Shown here: positions 17,487 to 25,468 of the stretch, in pieces | Position numbering within the stretch: position 1 is the stretch's first letter | Layout of the letters: each line of letters begins with the position of its first letter | Source: Clostridiaceae bacterium | GTDB lineage: Bacteria; Bacillota; Clostridia; Oscillospirales; Acutalibacteraceae | Reading direction: 5' to 3' | Assembly: GCA_016292455.1 (NCBI GenBank) | Contig: JAEDIL010000007.1 | Location: 1-36,486, forward strand | Length of the DNA stretch: 36,486 nucleotides | Translations under genes and position numbers: made by a program | Notes under the pieces: generated by a model | The model's input: only the letters and a program-made list of their open reading frames with translations | Told to the model about the DNA's origin: nothing | Databases searched by the model: none

Positions 17487-18605
17487 ATGAGAATAATTTT
17501 TGCTGCCGGCGGAACCGGCGGTCACATCAACCCGGCGCTTGCAGCCGCAGGCGAAATACAGGAAAGGTTTCCGGAAGCCGAAATTCTTTTTATCGGAACA
17601 AAGGATAAAATGGAAGCGCGGCTTGTTCCTGCCGCCGGATTTGATTTTAAAACGATTGAAATTTCCGGCTTCTATCGTCAGCTTACACCCGAGAATATCA
17701 AGCGTAACATAAAAACGCTTGCGCATCTGCTCAGTTCCTCAAAGCAGGCGAGAAAAATTATCTGCGATTTCAAACCGGACGTGGTTGTCGGCTTCGGCGG
17801 CTATGTCAGCGGTCCTGTTCTCAGGGAGGCGCAAAAGCTTTCTATTCCGACGGCAATTCATGAGCAGAACGCTTATCCCGGAATTACAAATAAGGCGCTT
17901 GCAAAGCGTGCAGACAAGGTTATGCTTGCGGTTGAAAAGGCGGCTCAGTTTCTTGAATGTAAAAACGAGCCGGTCGTAACCGGCCTGCCCGTCCGCGGAG
18001 AAATGCTCAAAGCAAATCGCACTCTCAGCCGCGAAGAACTCGGAGTGAAGGACGGTCAGACGCTCGTTCTTTCAATGGGCGGTTCGCTCGGCGCCGAAGC
18101 TGTAAACAAGGCAATGGTGGAGCTTATTGCCGCAAATTGCAGCAATAAAAACCTTTATTTTCTTCATGCAACCGGACAGTACGGTCTCTGGGTTCCCGAT
18201 AAGCTGCGTGAAGCCGGTGTTGACCCGGATAAAACGGATAATGTTGAAATACGTGAATACATAAATGATATGGCACGCTGCATGAGCGCGGCAGACATTG
18301 TGATTTGCCGGGCCGGAGCAAGCTCGCTTTCTGAAATTGAAGCCCTCGGAAAGGCTTCTATTCTTGTTCCGTCGCCGAACGTTGCCGAAAACCACCAGTA
18401 TCACAACGCAATGGCGCTTGTTGAAAAGAACGCCGCACTTCTGATTGAAGAAAAGGATCTGACCGTTTCGGCATTGCAGGAGGCTTTTGATTCACTCGCC
18501 GGAGACAGAGCAAAGCTTGAAGAAACGGCAAAAAATGCAAAAAGTCTCGCAATAGGCGATGCAAAGGAAAAAATTGCGGATATAATCGTGTCTCTTGCAC
18601 AGTAA
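17487..18605 (+). CDS. murG: UDP-N-acetylglucosamine--N-acetylmuramyl-(pentapeptide) pyrophosphoryl-undecaprenol N-acetylglucosamine transferase
   Basis: A 372-residue GT-B glycosyltransferase that converts lipid I to lipid II at the inner membrane face. The N-terminal loop GGTGGHINPAL, the second glycine-rich block VVGFGGYVSGP, HEQNAYPGITN, SMGGSLGAEAVN and the donor-binding CRAGASSLSEIEALG plus PNVAENHQYHNA are all present. I start at ATG 17487, where homology begins (MRIIFAAGG), although no clear ribosome binding site precedes it. The frame stays open upstream to ATG 17400, which would overlap ftsW by 22 bases, so the true start is unsure. Confidence 0.94.
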   Translation: MRIIFAAGGTGGHINPALAAAGEIQERFPEAEILFIGTKDKMEARLVPAAGFDFKTIEISGFYRQLTPENIKRNIKTLAHLLSSSKQARKIICDFKPDVVVGFGGYVSGPVLREAQKLSIPTAIHEQNAYPGITNKALAKRADKVMLAVEKAAQFLECKNEPVVTGLPVRGEMLKANRTLSREELGVKDGQTLVLSMGGSLGAEAVNKAMVELIAANCSNKNLYFLHATGQYGLWVPDKLREAGVDPDKTDNVEIREYINDMARCMSAADIVICRAGASSLSEIEALGKASILVPSPNVAENHQYHNAMALVEKNAALLIEEKDLTVSALQEAFDSLAGDRAKLEETAKNAKSLAIGDAKEKIADIIVSLAQ

Positions 18606-18674
18606 TTGCCCTTTCGGCATAGGATAGGCTGACGGCGCCTTCCGTCGGAATATCCCCGAAAAGGTGTGATACTT

Positions 18675-19940
18675 GTGAGTGAGATTATTATAAAGGGTAC
18701 AAATCGTCTCGGAGGAACGCTTGACGTTCAGGGTTCAAAAAACAGTTCGCTTCCCATTCTTGCCGCATGCGTTCTTGTTGACGGCGTGAGTGTGTTACAT
18801 AATTGCCCTTTTCTTTCCGATGTTGACGCGGCAATTGCGATTCTTGAACACCTTGGATGTTCTGTGAAAAGGGAAGGTCATACGCTGACTGTTGATTCAA
18901 GGAACATTTCATGCTATAATATTCCCGAACAGCTGATGCGCGAAATGCGCTCGTCAATTGTTTTTCTCGGTTCGCTGGTCTCGCGCCTTGACCGCGCAAG
19001 GGTGTTTTCGCCGGGCGGCTGCGAAATCGGATTGCGGCCTATTGACCTGCATCTTTCATCTCTGCGTGCGCTCGGTCTTTCAATCGAGCAGCAGGAGGGC
19101 GCGCTGTTCTGCGAAGCAAAGAACGGACTTGAAGGCACGACCATAAGTCTTTCTTTCCCGAGCGTCGGAGCGACGGAGAACATTATTCTTGCCTCTGTTT
19201 TTGCAAAGGGAAGAACAACTGTTCTCAATGCCGCGAGAGAGCCGGAAATTGAGGATCTTGCCCGTTTTCTCAATGAGTGCGGCTGCAAGGTTTATGTCGG
19301 CTCTCACGGAACGGTTGTCGTTGACGGCGTGAAAAGGGCGCACGGAGCGGAACACACAATTATTCCGGACAGGATTGTTGCTCTGACATATATGTCGGCA
19401 GTTGCAGCCTGCGGCGGCGATGTTCAGTTCAGGAATGTGAATACATCACATTTCCGCTCGGTCAACAGCGTTTTTGAAGCTGCCGGCTGCCGGCTTGAAG
19501 ACGAAGGAAAAACTCTCAGGCTTGTTTCGGACGGAATGCTGCGAGCAGTCCGCGACATCAGAACAATGCCTTACCCCGGCTTTCCTACCGACGCACAGGC
19601 GCCCGTTACGGCAATGCTCTGTACGGCAAAGGGAACGTCGGTCATAGTTGAAAATATATTTGAAAACCGGTTCAATCATGTCGGTGAGCTTGTGCGGATG
19701 GGCGCAGACATCAAGGTTGAGGGCAGGGTGGCGATTGTCAACGGCGTTTCTTCGCTTTGCGCAGCTCATGTTCTTGCCGTTGACCTGCGCGCCGGGAGCG
19801 CGCTCGTTGTTGCCGCGCTCAAAGCATACGGTGAAACCGTTATCAGCGGTGTGAAGCATATTGACCGGGGATATGAAAAGATTGAAGAATGTCTGAAAAA
19901 ACTCGGTGCGAGTATTGAAAGGAGTGCCGAAAGTGGATAA
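18675..19940 (+). CDS. murA: UDP-N-acetylglucosamine 1-carboxyvinyltransferase
   Basis: A 421-residue EPSP-synthase-fold enzyme that commits UDP-GlcNAc to peptidoglycan synthesis by adding enolpyruvate from PEP; it is the fosfomycin target. The active-site cysteine is C116 in PGGCEIGLRP, the form that fosfomycin alkylates. K and N of GSKNSSLP, FPTDAQAP and DLRAGSALV are further conserved points. GTG 18675 is preferred because AAGGTG lies eight bases upstream and MSEIIIKG is the usual family start; a GTG at 18666 overlaps that site. Its stop overlaps the ftsQ start. It sits where murC or murB often lies in other dcw clusters. Confidence 0.95.
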   Translation: MSEIIIKGTNRLGGTLDVQGSKNSSLPILAACVLVDGVSVLHNCPFLSDVDAAIAILEHLGCSVKREGHTLTVDSRNISCYNIPEQLMREMRSSIVFLGSLVSRLDRARVFSPGGCEIGLRPIDLHLSSLRALGLSIEQQEGALFCEAKNGLEGTTISLSFPSVGATENIILASVFAKGRTTVLNAAREPEIEDLARFLNECGCKVYVGSHGTVVVDGVKRAHGAEHTIIPDRIVALTYMSAVAACGGDVQFRNVNTSHFRSVNSVFEAAGCRLEDEGKTLRLVSDGMLRAVRDIRTMPYPGFPTDAQAPVTAMLCTAKGTSVIVENIFENRFNHVGELVRMGADIKVEGRVAIVNGVSSLCAAHVLAVDLRAGSALVVAALKAYGETVISGVKHIDRGYEKIEECLKKLGASIERSAESG

Positions 19941-21228
19941 CAGCAAAAACAGCAATGCCGACCGCCCGTTCGGCACTTTTGACTGGACAAACCTTTCACC
20001 TGAACAGGTGAACAAACCCAAGGATATTACTTCGGATATGTGGACGCCGATAAGCGCCGGAAAGGTCTATTCACAGACTCCGCCGCCGTCCCGCCTTGAC
20101 GACAGAGAAAAAGACGGACAAAAGAAGAAAACGGCGCCCCGTCAGACGGGAAATCATACCACGGCAAAAAAATCACCGTCTGCCGCCGGAAAGAAAACAG
20201 CCGCTCCGTCAAAGAAAGCGCCGCAGTCTCAGAAAAGAAAACCCGCCGGAAAAAGAGGGGAGCAGAGCGGTCGCACACCCGAACGCCCGGCTCAGACTGC
20301 GCGCAGAAGACCGCCGGAAAACCAAAGGGCAAGGACGCAAATTGAAGCACAGCGTGAACAGAAAAGGCTTGAAAACGATAGAAAACGCTATGAAAAATCA
20401 AGCCGTGAGTATAACAGACAGCGTTCAGCCGGAAAAGCCGGCGAGGAGATTACCAAAAAGCGAGCAAAGAAAAAGCGCCGCAGCAAGCATTTTTATGCTC
20501 TTGTTGTCACCGGAGTGACGCTTTTCGTCGCCGCGTGTGCGGCTTTGGTTTTTTGTTTTGCCGTCGGTTCGCCGATTGCACAGATAAACGTTGAGGGCGA
20601 GAGCATCTATTCCGCCGGAGAGATAATGAATTCCTGCGGCGTAGTTATCGGAGACAACATTTTCACGGTCAGCAGAAAGAGAGTCAACGAAGCTGTTTGC
20701 AGAGCTTTGCCGTATATCGGTTCGGTTGAGGTCAGGCGCTCTTTTCCGGATAAGCTCAGTCTGACTGTTCAGGCAACCGAAGATAAGTATCTCATAAAAA
20801 CAAAGAATTCGTCATATATCTGCCTCGATGAGAACTGCAAGGTGCTTTCGGTCAAGAAAAAGAAAGTGAAAAAAGGCTCGTTCCGCTTTGACGGATTTGA
20901 AGGACAAACCGTTCAGACGGGCGCGCAATATACGCCCTGTGAGCAGGATGAGAGGCGCTTTGAAGTTGCAAAGCGCATTGTTGAAGCGCTTGAAAGCAAC
21001 TCGCTGAAAGAAGCAAACGTAATTGATCTGACAGACCTTGACAAGCTTTCCGCAGTTTATGATTCACGCTATAAAATTATCATAGGAAGCACAGACAAGC
21101 TTGAAAGCAAGATTGCTCTTGCTGCGTCAACCCTCAGAAAAAGCGCTTCAAAAAAAGGAACGGGTTACGTTGATGTACGCTTCGAGGGAATGGCAGCTTT
21201 TGCCGAGGGAAATATGGATCCGCAGTGA
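19933..21228 (+). CDS. ftsQ: FtsQ/DivIB-type cell division protein
   Basis: A 431-residue bitopic membrane protein. Residues 1 to about 185 are a very basic, Lys/Arg/Pro-rich and probably disordered cytoplasmic region. A transmembrane helix follows (about 187-208), then a POTRA domain opening SPIAQINVEGESIYSAGEI, and the beta domain with RRSFPDKLSLTV. DivIB/FtsQ links FtsL and DivIC in the divisome. The usual length is about 250-300 residues, so the N-terminal region is unusually long. GTG 19933 is chosen because GAAAGGAG lies just upstream; it overlaps the murA stop by eight bases. Confidence 0.9.
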   Translation: MDNSKNSNADRPFGTFDWTNLSPEQVNKPKDITSDMWTPISAGKVYSQTPPPSRLDDREKDGQKKKTAPRQTGNHTTAKKSPSAAGKKTAAPSKKAPQSQKRKPAGKRGEQSGRTPERPAQTARRRPPENQRARTQIEAQREQKRLENDRKRYEKSSREYNRQRSAGKAGEEITKKRAKKKRRSKHFYALVVTGVTLFVAACAALVFCFAVGSPIAQINVEGESIYSAGEIMNSCGVVIGDNIFTVSRKRVNEAVCRALPYIGSVEVRRSFPDKLSLTVQATEDKYLIKTKNSSYICLDENCKVLSVKKKKVKKGSFRFDGFEGQTVQTGAQYTPCEQDERRFEVAKRIVEALESNSLKEANVIDLTDLDKLSAVYDSRYKIIIGSTDKLESKIALAASTLRKSASKKGTGYVDVRFEGMAAFAEGNMDPQ

Positions 21229-21288
21229 TTTATGGTCAAAAGGTCTAAAATCGGCAATAATTTTTATCAAAGATAAGCAATTTTGTTG

Positions 21289-21317
21289 TTGTCTTTTTTG
21301 AAAAAGCATGATATAAT
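21289..21317 (+). promoter_or_regulatory. Promoter of ftsZ
   Basis: TTGTCT (21289-21294), 17 bases, then TATAAT (21312-21317) with an upstream TG at 21309, giving an extended -10 element. It separates ftsZ from the rest of the dcw cluster. The resulting leader is about 140 bases and contains a 7-bp stem between 21351-21357 and 21376-21382. Confidence 0.8.
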
Positions 21318-21464
21318 ACCTTGAAACAATGATATTGGGCAATTGTCCCTGTGCCGGAGTGCTTCTGTGTGCTGCCCGGTACGGAAAAAACAGTGTGCAC
21401 GCTTTTGTGCCTGAGCGGATTATACTATTATTTATCGGATAAATTTCAGACAGGAGGAAGTTTT

Positions 21465-22877
21465 ATGGGCTTCATTATGGATAACGAAAACATTGCATAT
21501 AACCAGATTAAGGTCGTCGGTGTCGGCGGCGGCGGCGGAAACGCCGTCAACAGCATGGTTGACGCCGGTGTGTTCGGCGTTGAATTCCTCACAATCAACA
21601 CCGACCGTCAGATTCTTGAAGATTCAAAGGCAACTCATAAAATTCAGATTGGTGAAAAAGTCACCGGCTGCATGGGCGCAGGCGGCGATCCGGCGGTCGG
21701 CAGAAAGGCAGCCGAGGAGAGCCGCGATGTAATTGCAGACGCTCTGCGTTCAACGGACATGGTGTTCATCACCGCAGGCATGGGCGGCGGAACCGGAACC
21801 GGTGCTGCTCCCGTTGTTGCTGAGGTTGCAAGGGAGCTTGGCGCCCTCACCGTAGGTATTGTTACAAAACCCTTCAAGTTTGAGGGCAGAAGGCGTATGC
21901 AGCAGGCAGAGGACGGTATCCGCGAGCTTCAGAAGCACGTTGACAGCCTCATTGTTATTCCTAATGAAAGACTCAAACTTCTCGGCGATAAATCCCTGAG
22001 CATGAAAGATGCATTCGGAAAGGCAAACGAAGTTCTCTGGCAGGGTGTCAAGAGCATTTCAGACACTATTAAGGTTCCCGGCTATATCAACCTTGACTTC
22101 TCTGACATCAAGTCCGTCATGAAGGACGCAGGACGCGCCCACATGGGTATCGGACGCGGCAGAGGCGCAGACTGTGCTGCCGAAGCCACAAGGGAAGCAA
22201 TCACGAGTCCGCTTCTTGAAACCGCGATTGACGGCGCAAGCGGCGTTATCATCAATGTTACCTGCTCCTCGGATATGTCTCTTGATATGATTGAACAGGC
22301 AGGCGACCTTATTACACAGGCAACGCATCCCGATGCAAATATTATCTTCGGTTCCGTTTTCGACGAGGAGATGGGCGACGAGATGCTTATTACCGTTATT
22401 GCAACCGGCTTTGGCTCACCTGATGAAAATGACGCTCAGAAGATGGGCGTTCCGGCTTCAAACGCAACCTCTCGTGTGGTTTCACAACCGTCGGCAGCAC
22501 CTTCGGGACTCGGTTTCATCAGCCAGTCAACAAAGCCGAAGAGCGAAGGTACTTCAATTTTTACCTCAATGGACACAGCGTCTTCGGCAGACTTCAAGGC
22601 TACCGAATTCGGAAGAAGCTTTGTTGCTGCTTTTGAAAGCGCAAAGGAAAGTGCTTCTCAGTCCAAGTCCGCTCCTGCAACGGAAACCGCTGCTGCGGAA
22701 ATGACAGACATTTCCTCCTTCTCAACTCCGTCTGCCGAAAGCGCGGTTCAGTCGTTTGACGTTATTGAGACTCCGAAAAAGAAGTCCGGCTCAATTTTTG
22801 ACGATCCCGATGACGATGAAAGCGATGTTCTTCCGATTTTTAAGGGCAGAAACATCTTTTCAAACGGCAACAATTGA
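21465..22877 (+). CDS. ftsZ: Cell division protein FtsZ
   Basis: A 470-residue tubulin-like GTPase that assembles the Z ring. VVGVGGGGGNAVN and the tubulin signature GGGTGTGAAP are at the nucleotide site. NLDFSDIKSVMKDAG and the T7-loop region are typical. The globular part ends near residue 320; a Ser/Ala/Thr-rich linker of about 120 residues follows. The tail SDVLPIFKGRNIF probably corresponds to the conserved C-terminal peptide bound by SepF or FtsA. AGGAGG at 21452-21457 fixes ATG 21465; the open frame upstream from 21351 is leader. ftsA is not adjacent. Confidence 0.97.
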   Translation: MGFIMDNENIAYNQIKVVGVGGGGGNAVNSMVDAGVFGVEFLTINTDRQILEDSKATHKIQIGEKVTGCMGAGGDPAVGRKAAEESRDVIADALRSTDMVFITAGMGGGTGTGAAPVVAEVARELGALTVGIVTKPFKFEGRRRMQQAEDGIRELQKHVDSLIVIPNERLKLLGDKSLSMKDAFGKANEVLWQGVKSISDTIKVPGYINLDFSDIKSVMKDAGRAHMGIGRGRGADCAAEATREAITSPLLETAIDGASGVIINVTCSSDMSLDMIEQAGDLITQATHPDANIIFGSVFDEEMGDEMLITVIATGFGSPDENDAQKMGVPASNATSRVVSQPSAAPSGLGFISQSTKPKSEGTSIFTSMDTASSADFKATEFGRSFVAAFESAKESASQSKSAPATETAAAEMTDISSFSTPSAESAVQSFDVIETPKKKSGSIFDDPDDDESDVLPIFKGRNIFSNGNN

Positions 22878-22895
22878 TTTGCGGCAACTGAAAAT

Positions 22896-22926
22896 ATCCC
22901 CTGTGGCAACGGCTTCGGGGGATTTT
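22896..22926 (+). terminator. Probable terminator of ftsZ
   Basis: ATCCCC (22896-22901) pairs with GGGGAT (22918-22923), followed by TTTTCCTTT. A second, weaker hairpin (AAGGAG 22969-22974 with CTCCTT 22981-22986, then TGTTTTT) lies 45 bases downstream and could act as a backup. Confidence 0.6.
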
Positions 22927-23013
22927 CCTTTAAGCGGCTGAAATATTTTTTGAGTTCAATTGAGCGGGAAGGAGTTTCGTCTCCTTTGTTTTTCAACTGT
23001 TCATAAAAATCAC

Positions 23014-23042
23014 TTGACCTTTTGGCTTTTTTTTGCTATTCT
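23014..23042 (+). promoter_or_regulatory. Promoter of the DUF4474-like gene
   Basis: TTGACC (23014-23019), 17 bases, then TATTCT (23037-23042) with a TG at 23034, so an extended -10 element. It lies about 115 bases before the gene. Confidence 0.6.
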
Positions 23043-23156
23043 ATTATACAGAATAACATGGGTCATTATATCTGATTGTTTGTCGGTTGAAGGGGCTGCT
23101 TAAAATTGCACTTTTGCCGGAAATAGTCTTTCTGACTTCCAAGGAGGAAATAAATT

Positions 23157-24155
23157 ATGGGAAAGTCCAAATCGACCGTAATTGCACTTATTGCGCTTGT
23201 TGTTGTCTGCGCTGGCTCATTTCTTGGCGTGAAGGCACTCAACAACCGTACTCAGCCGAGTGCCCCTGTTGTAACAACTCAACAGGCGTTCACAACTGCT
23301 CCGGCAACAACCACAGCCGCTCAGACAACCGCTGAACAGACAACAGCCGCCCAGACAACTGCTGAGCAGACGACTGCCGCCCAGACCACAGCCGCTCAGA
23401 CGGGCGAAAGCAGTCCGGACGCTCTGAGCACTACCGCAAGTCCGTTCACAACCTTTGCCGAAAGCAGTACCGCTCCCACATTATCAACAACGCGCCCGGC
23501 AACAACGCTTGTGCCGAACACAACTCAGACAACAAAGATTACTTCAACAACAAAGGCCTCCGCCGAATCACCGAGCGAGGTTATCAAGCAGGCTTCACTT
23601 TTTTCGGACGGTTTCCTCGGCTATAAATATGACGCCAACGGCGATGTTTACTATACCAACAGTGATCCCTGGCAAAGAAACTTCGGTTTCAACGAGCTTT
23701 ATGATGTCGGAGCCGCGTTTATTGTTTTCTATTACGACACTTTCCGCTGTAAGTTCAATTACGCCAACAAGGATTGGATGATTCAGTTCTGGAAAGGTCA
23801 GTACGGCTTCGTGTTCATCGGCGCTGAAATCGGTATTTATAACAAGCCGGAGTCAAGAAAGGTTGAGCATTACGACTGTGCTTCCGATGAAGATGCTATC
23901 AAAATGTCCATGACCTGCTACCGCAAGGGAAAGGAGATTTTCTCGCGCAAGTACATGAGCTATTGGTGGTGCACCGGATTTGTTCCCGGAAAGCTTGAAA
24001 AGTTCTCTGACCGCAGCGAACTTTCCCTTAAAGCAAGACTCACTATGAAGGACTATAAGATGCTCATCGGCTTCTGCGGTGCTTTGAAGGAAAACGGCTT
24101 TGAGCTCGGAAAGAATTACACCACCTCCGGTCTTGATGTTTTCGTCAGCTGGTAA
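23157..24155 (+). CDS. Membrane-anchored protein with Thr/Gln repeat spacer and a DUF4474-like domain
   Basis: A 332-residue protein. It has a short basic start and one hydrophobic helix (about 7-26), probably a signal anchor with the rest outside. A Thr/Ala/Gln/Ser-rich spacer follows (about 30-140), including three TTAAQTTA(E/A)Q decapeptides. The C-terminal domain (about 143-332) is rich in aromatic residues and contains DPWQRNFGFNELYD and WMIQFWKGQYGFVFIGAEIG. From memory this pattern matches DUF4474, a domain of unknown function common in Clostridia; I could not run a profile search. The spacer resembles a wall-spanning stalk. GGAGG lies just before ATG 23157. Function unknown. Confidence 0.8.
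   Translation: MGKSKSTVIALIALVVVCAGSFLGVKALNNRTQPSAPVVTTQQAFTTAPATTTAAQTTAEQTTAAQTTAEQTTAAQTTAAQTGESSPDALSTTASPFTTFAESSTAPTLSTTRPATTLVPNTTQTTKITSTTKASAESPSEVIKQASLFSDGFLGYKYDANGDVYYTNSDPWQRNFGFNELYDVGAAFIVFYYDTFRCKFNYANKDWMIQFWKGQYGFVFIGAEIGIYNKPESRKVEHYDCASDEDAIKMSMTCYRKGKEIFSRKYMSYWWCTGFVPGKLEKFSDRSELSLKARLTMKDYKMLIGFCGALKENGFELGKNYTTSGLDVFVSW
23311..23400 (+). repeat. Tandem decapeptide-coding repeat (TTAAQTTAEQ)
   Basis: Three consecutive 30-base units encode TTAAQTTAEQ, TTAAQTTAEQ and TTAAQTTAAQ. Synonymous differences between units show they are not freshly duplicated. They form part of the low-complexity spacer of the DUF4474-like protein. Confidence 0.8.
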
Positions 24156-24195
24156 GCTTCGGAATAATTCCGGAAATGCGGTTTACACTTACTAA

Positions 24196-24218
24196 TTTCT
24201 TAAAAATATTTTAAGAAA
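24196..24218. promoter_or_regulatory. Perfect palindrome directly upstream of a promoter (candidate operator)
   Basis: Arms TTTCTTAAAA (24196-24205) and TTTTAAGAAA (24209-24218) are perfect inverted repeats around ATA. The palindrome ends three bases before the -35 box of the next promoter, a position typical for an activator site. It has no U tract and does not look like a terminator. I do not recognise a known regulator's consensus. Confidence 0.5.
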
Positions 24219-24221
24219 CTA

Positions 24222-24250
24222 TTGAATTTTTTATCGTCATATTGTATAAT
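24222..24250 (+). promoter_or_regulatory. Promoter of the sortase-substrate gene
   Basis: TTGAAT (24222-24227), 17 bases, then a perfect TATAAT (24245-24250). It lies about 80 bases before ATG 24329. Confidence 0.8.
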
Positions 24251-24328
24251 CAAGCGGTGAAAATTCTATCAATATGTATATTTTCGGCGAAAGCCGTAGA
24301 TATAAATATTCAGAAAGGATTGATTGTC

Positions 24329-25267
24329 ATGAAAAAGCTTTTAGGCGTTCTTGTCGTAGTTGCTCTTTGCATCTGCATGATCGTTCCGGCTGCAACAGCT
24401 AAGGGTACCGAGTCTCTCAGCGCTCTTCTTGAAGGCGTAGACGTCGGCTCACTCACTGATGGCGAACTTGCTTCGATTCTCAAAGGTCTTGACCTTGACG
24501 GAATTGACACCGATTCCCTCAAAGAAGCTCTCGGCGCTGACGGCTCAAAGATTGAAAGTGCTATCAAGAACCTTGACGCTGACGCAGGCGAAGGCGATGC
24601 CTCAGCTGACGCAGGTTCCGACGTTCTCGGCGGAATTTCAGGTCTTCTCGGCGGAATCGATCTTTCAAAGATCAGCGGAATGCTTTCAGATCCCAGCGCA
24701 ATCACCGATATGTTCGGCGGTCTTCTCGGCGGCTCAGGTGATGCTTCCGGTGATTCGGCAGGCGGCTTTGACATTTCCTCCCTCATGGACACCATCTCCG
24801 GTGCTTTCGCAGGTGCAGGATTTGATCTTGGCTCACTGACAGAGGGCTTCGATATGGGTTCGTTTGACTTCGGCAGCATTCTCGGCGGTCTTACCGGCGG
24901 TTCAGAAGGCGGCGAATCAGGCACTCCGGGTCAGAGCTCAAACGGCGCAATGGACGCAATGTCAGGTATCATGGATACCCTCACCGGTGGTCTCGGCGCA
25001 CTGGGCCTTGATACATCTGCTATCGAAGGTCTTCTTGATAACGAGCTTGTCAACTTCTTTGCTAACATGTACATTGGCCTTGGCGAAGTTGTAAAGCCCG
25101 AAGAGACAACAGAGGCTCCGACAAAGGCTCCGTCTACAACAAAGCCCCCGGTTGTTACAAAGGAAAACCCCAAGACCGGTGACACCGCAGACGTTTTCGT
25201 AGCACTCGGCGTTCTCACCGTTGCTTCGGCAGCTGCATTTGTATGCCTCAAAAAGAAGGAAAACTGA
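24329..25267 (+). CDS. Acidic Gly/Asp/Ser-rich secreted protein with NPKTG sorting signal
   Basis: A 312-residue surface protein. A signal peptide (about residues 1-25, ending PAATAKG) is followed by a strongly acidic low-complexity body. The body is built from Asp, Gly, Ser, Leu and Ala, with recurring GGLLGG-like and GSLTEG/DLGS-like pieces and almost no aromatic residues. A Thr/Pro stalk (TTEAPTKAPSTTKPP) precedes NPKTG (280-284), a hydrophobic helix and the basic end KKKEN, the layout of a sortase substrate with an LPXTG variant. AAAGGA precedes ATG 24329; the frame is open further upstream without a ribosome binding site. I recognise no functional domain. It has its own promoter and terminator, so it is a single-gene unit. 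Confidence 0.85.
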   Translation: MKKLLGVLVVVALCICMIVPAATAKGTESLSALLEGVDVGSLTDGELASILKGLDLDGIDTDSLKEALGADGSKIESAIKNLDADAGEGDASADAGSDVLGGISGLLGGIDLSKISGMLSDPSAITDMFGGLLGGSGDASGDSAGGFDISSLMDTISGAFAGAGFDLGSLTEGFDMGSFDFGSILGGLTGGSEGGESGTPGQSSNGAMDAMSGIMDTLTGGLGALGLDTSAIEGLLDNELVNFFANMYIGLGEVVKPEETTEAPTKAPSTTKPPVVTKENPKTGDTADVFVALGVLTVASAAAFVCLKKKEN

Positions 25268-25306
25268 TTTCTTCTTTTGCTGTTAACTTTTTTAAAAAAG
25301 CTAATT

Positions 25307-25338
25307 TAAAACGCTCCCGTTTTCCGGGGGCGTTTTTT
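25307..25338 (+). terminator. Intrinsic terminator of the sortase-substrate gene
   Basis: AAAACGCTCCCG (25307-25318) pairs with CGGGGGCGTTTT (one T-G), around a TTTTC loop, and runs into seven T (25332-25338). Bases 25339-25433 downstream hold nothing I recognise. Confidence 0.93.
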
Positions 25339-25433
25339 TGCTTCAAATCAGCATTCATTGGTTCGCATTAGAAAAATGCAAGCTGTCGGTTCTGATAGGC
25401 CCAACAAAAAACGCAATATTTTTTGAAAAATGG

Positions 25434-25462
25434 TTGACATTTGGTCGCTTTTCGTCTATATT
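25434..25462 (+). promoter_or_regulatory. Promoter of the pot operon
   Basis: Consensus TTGACA (25434-25439), 17 bases, then TATATT (25457-25462). The predicted start near 25469 leaves a leader of about 254 bases before potA. Confidence 0.82.
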
Positions 25463-25468
25463 GATGAG

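Noticed and set aside
25286..25299. CTTTTTTAAAAAAG palindrome after the sortase-substrate gene
   Set aside because: A simple A/T run that reads as a palindrome by composition; the genuine terminator follows at 25307.
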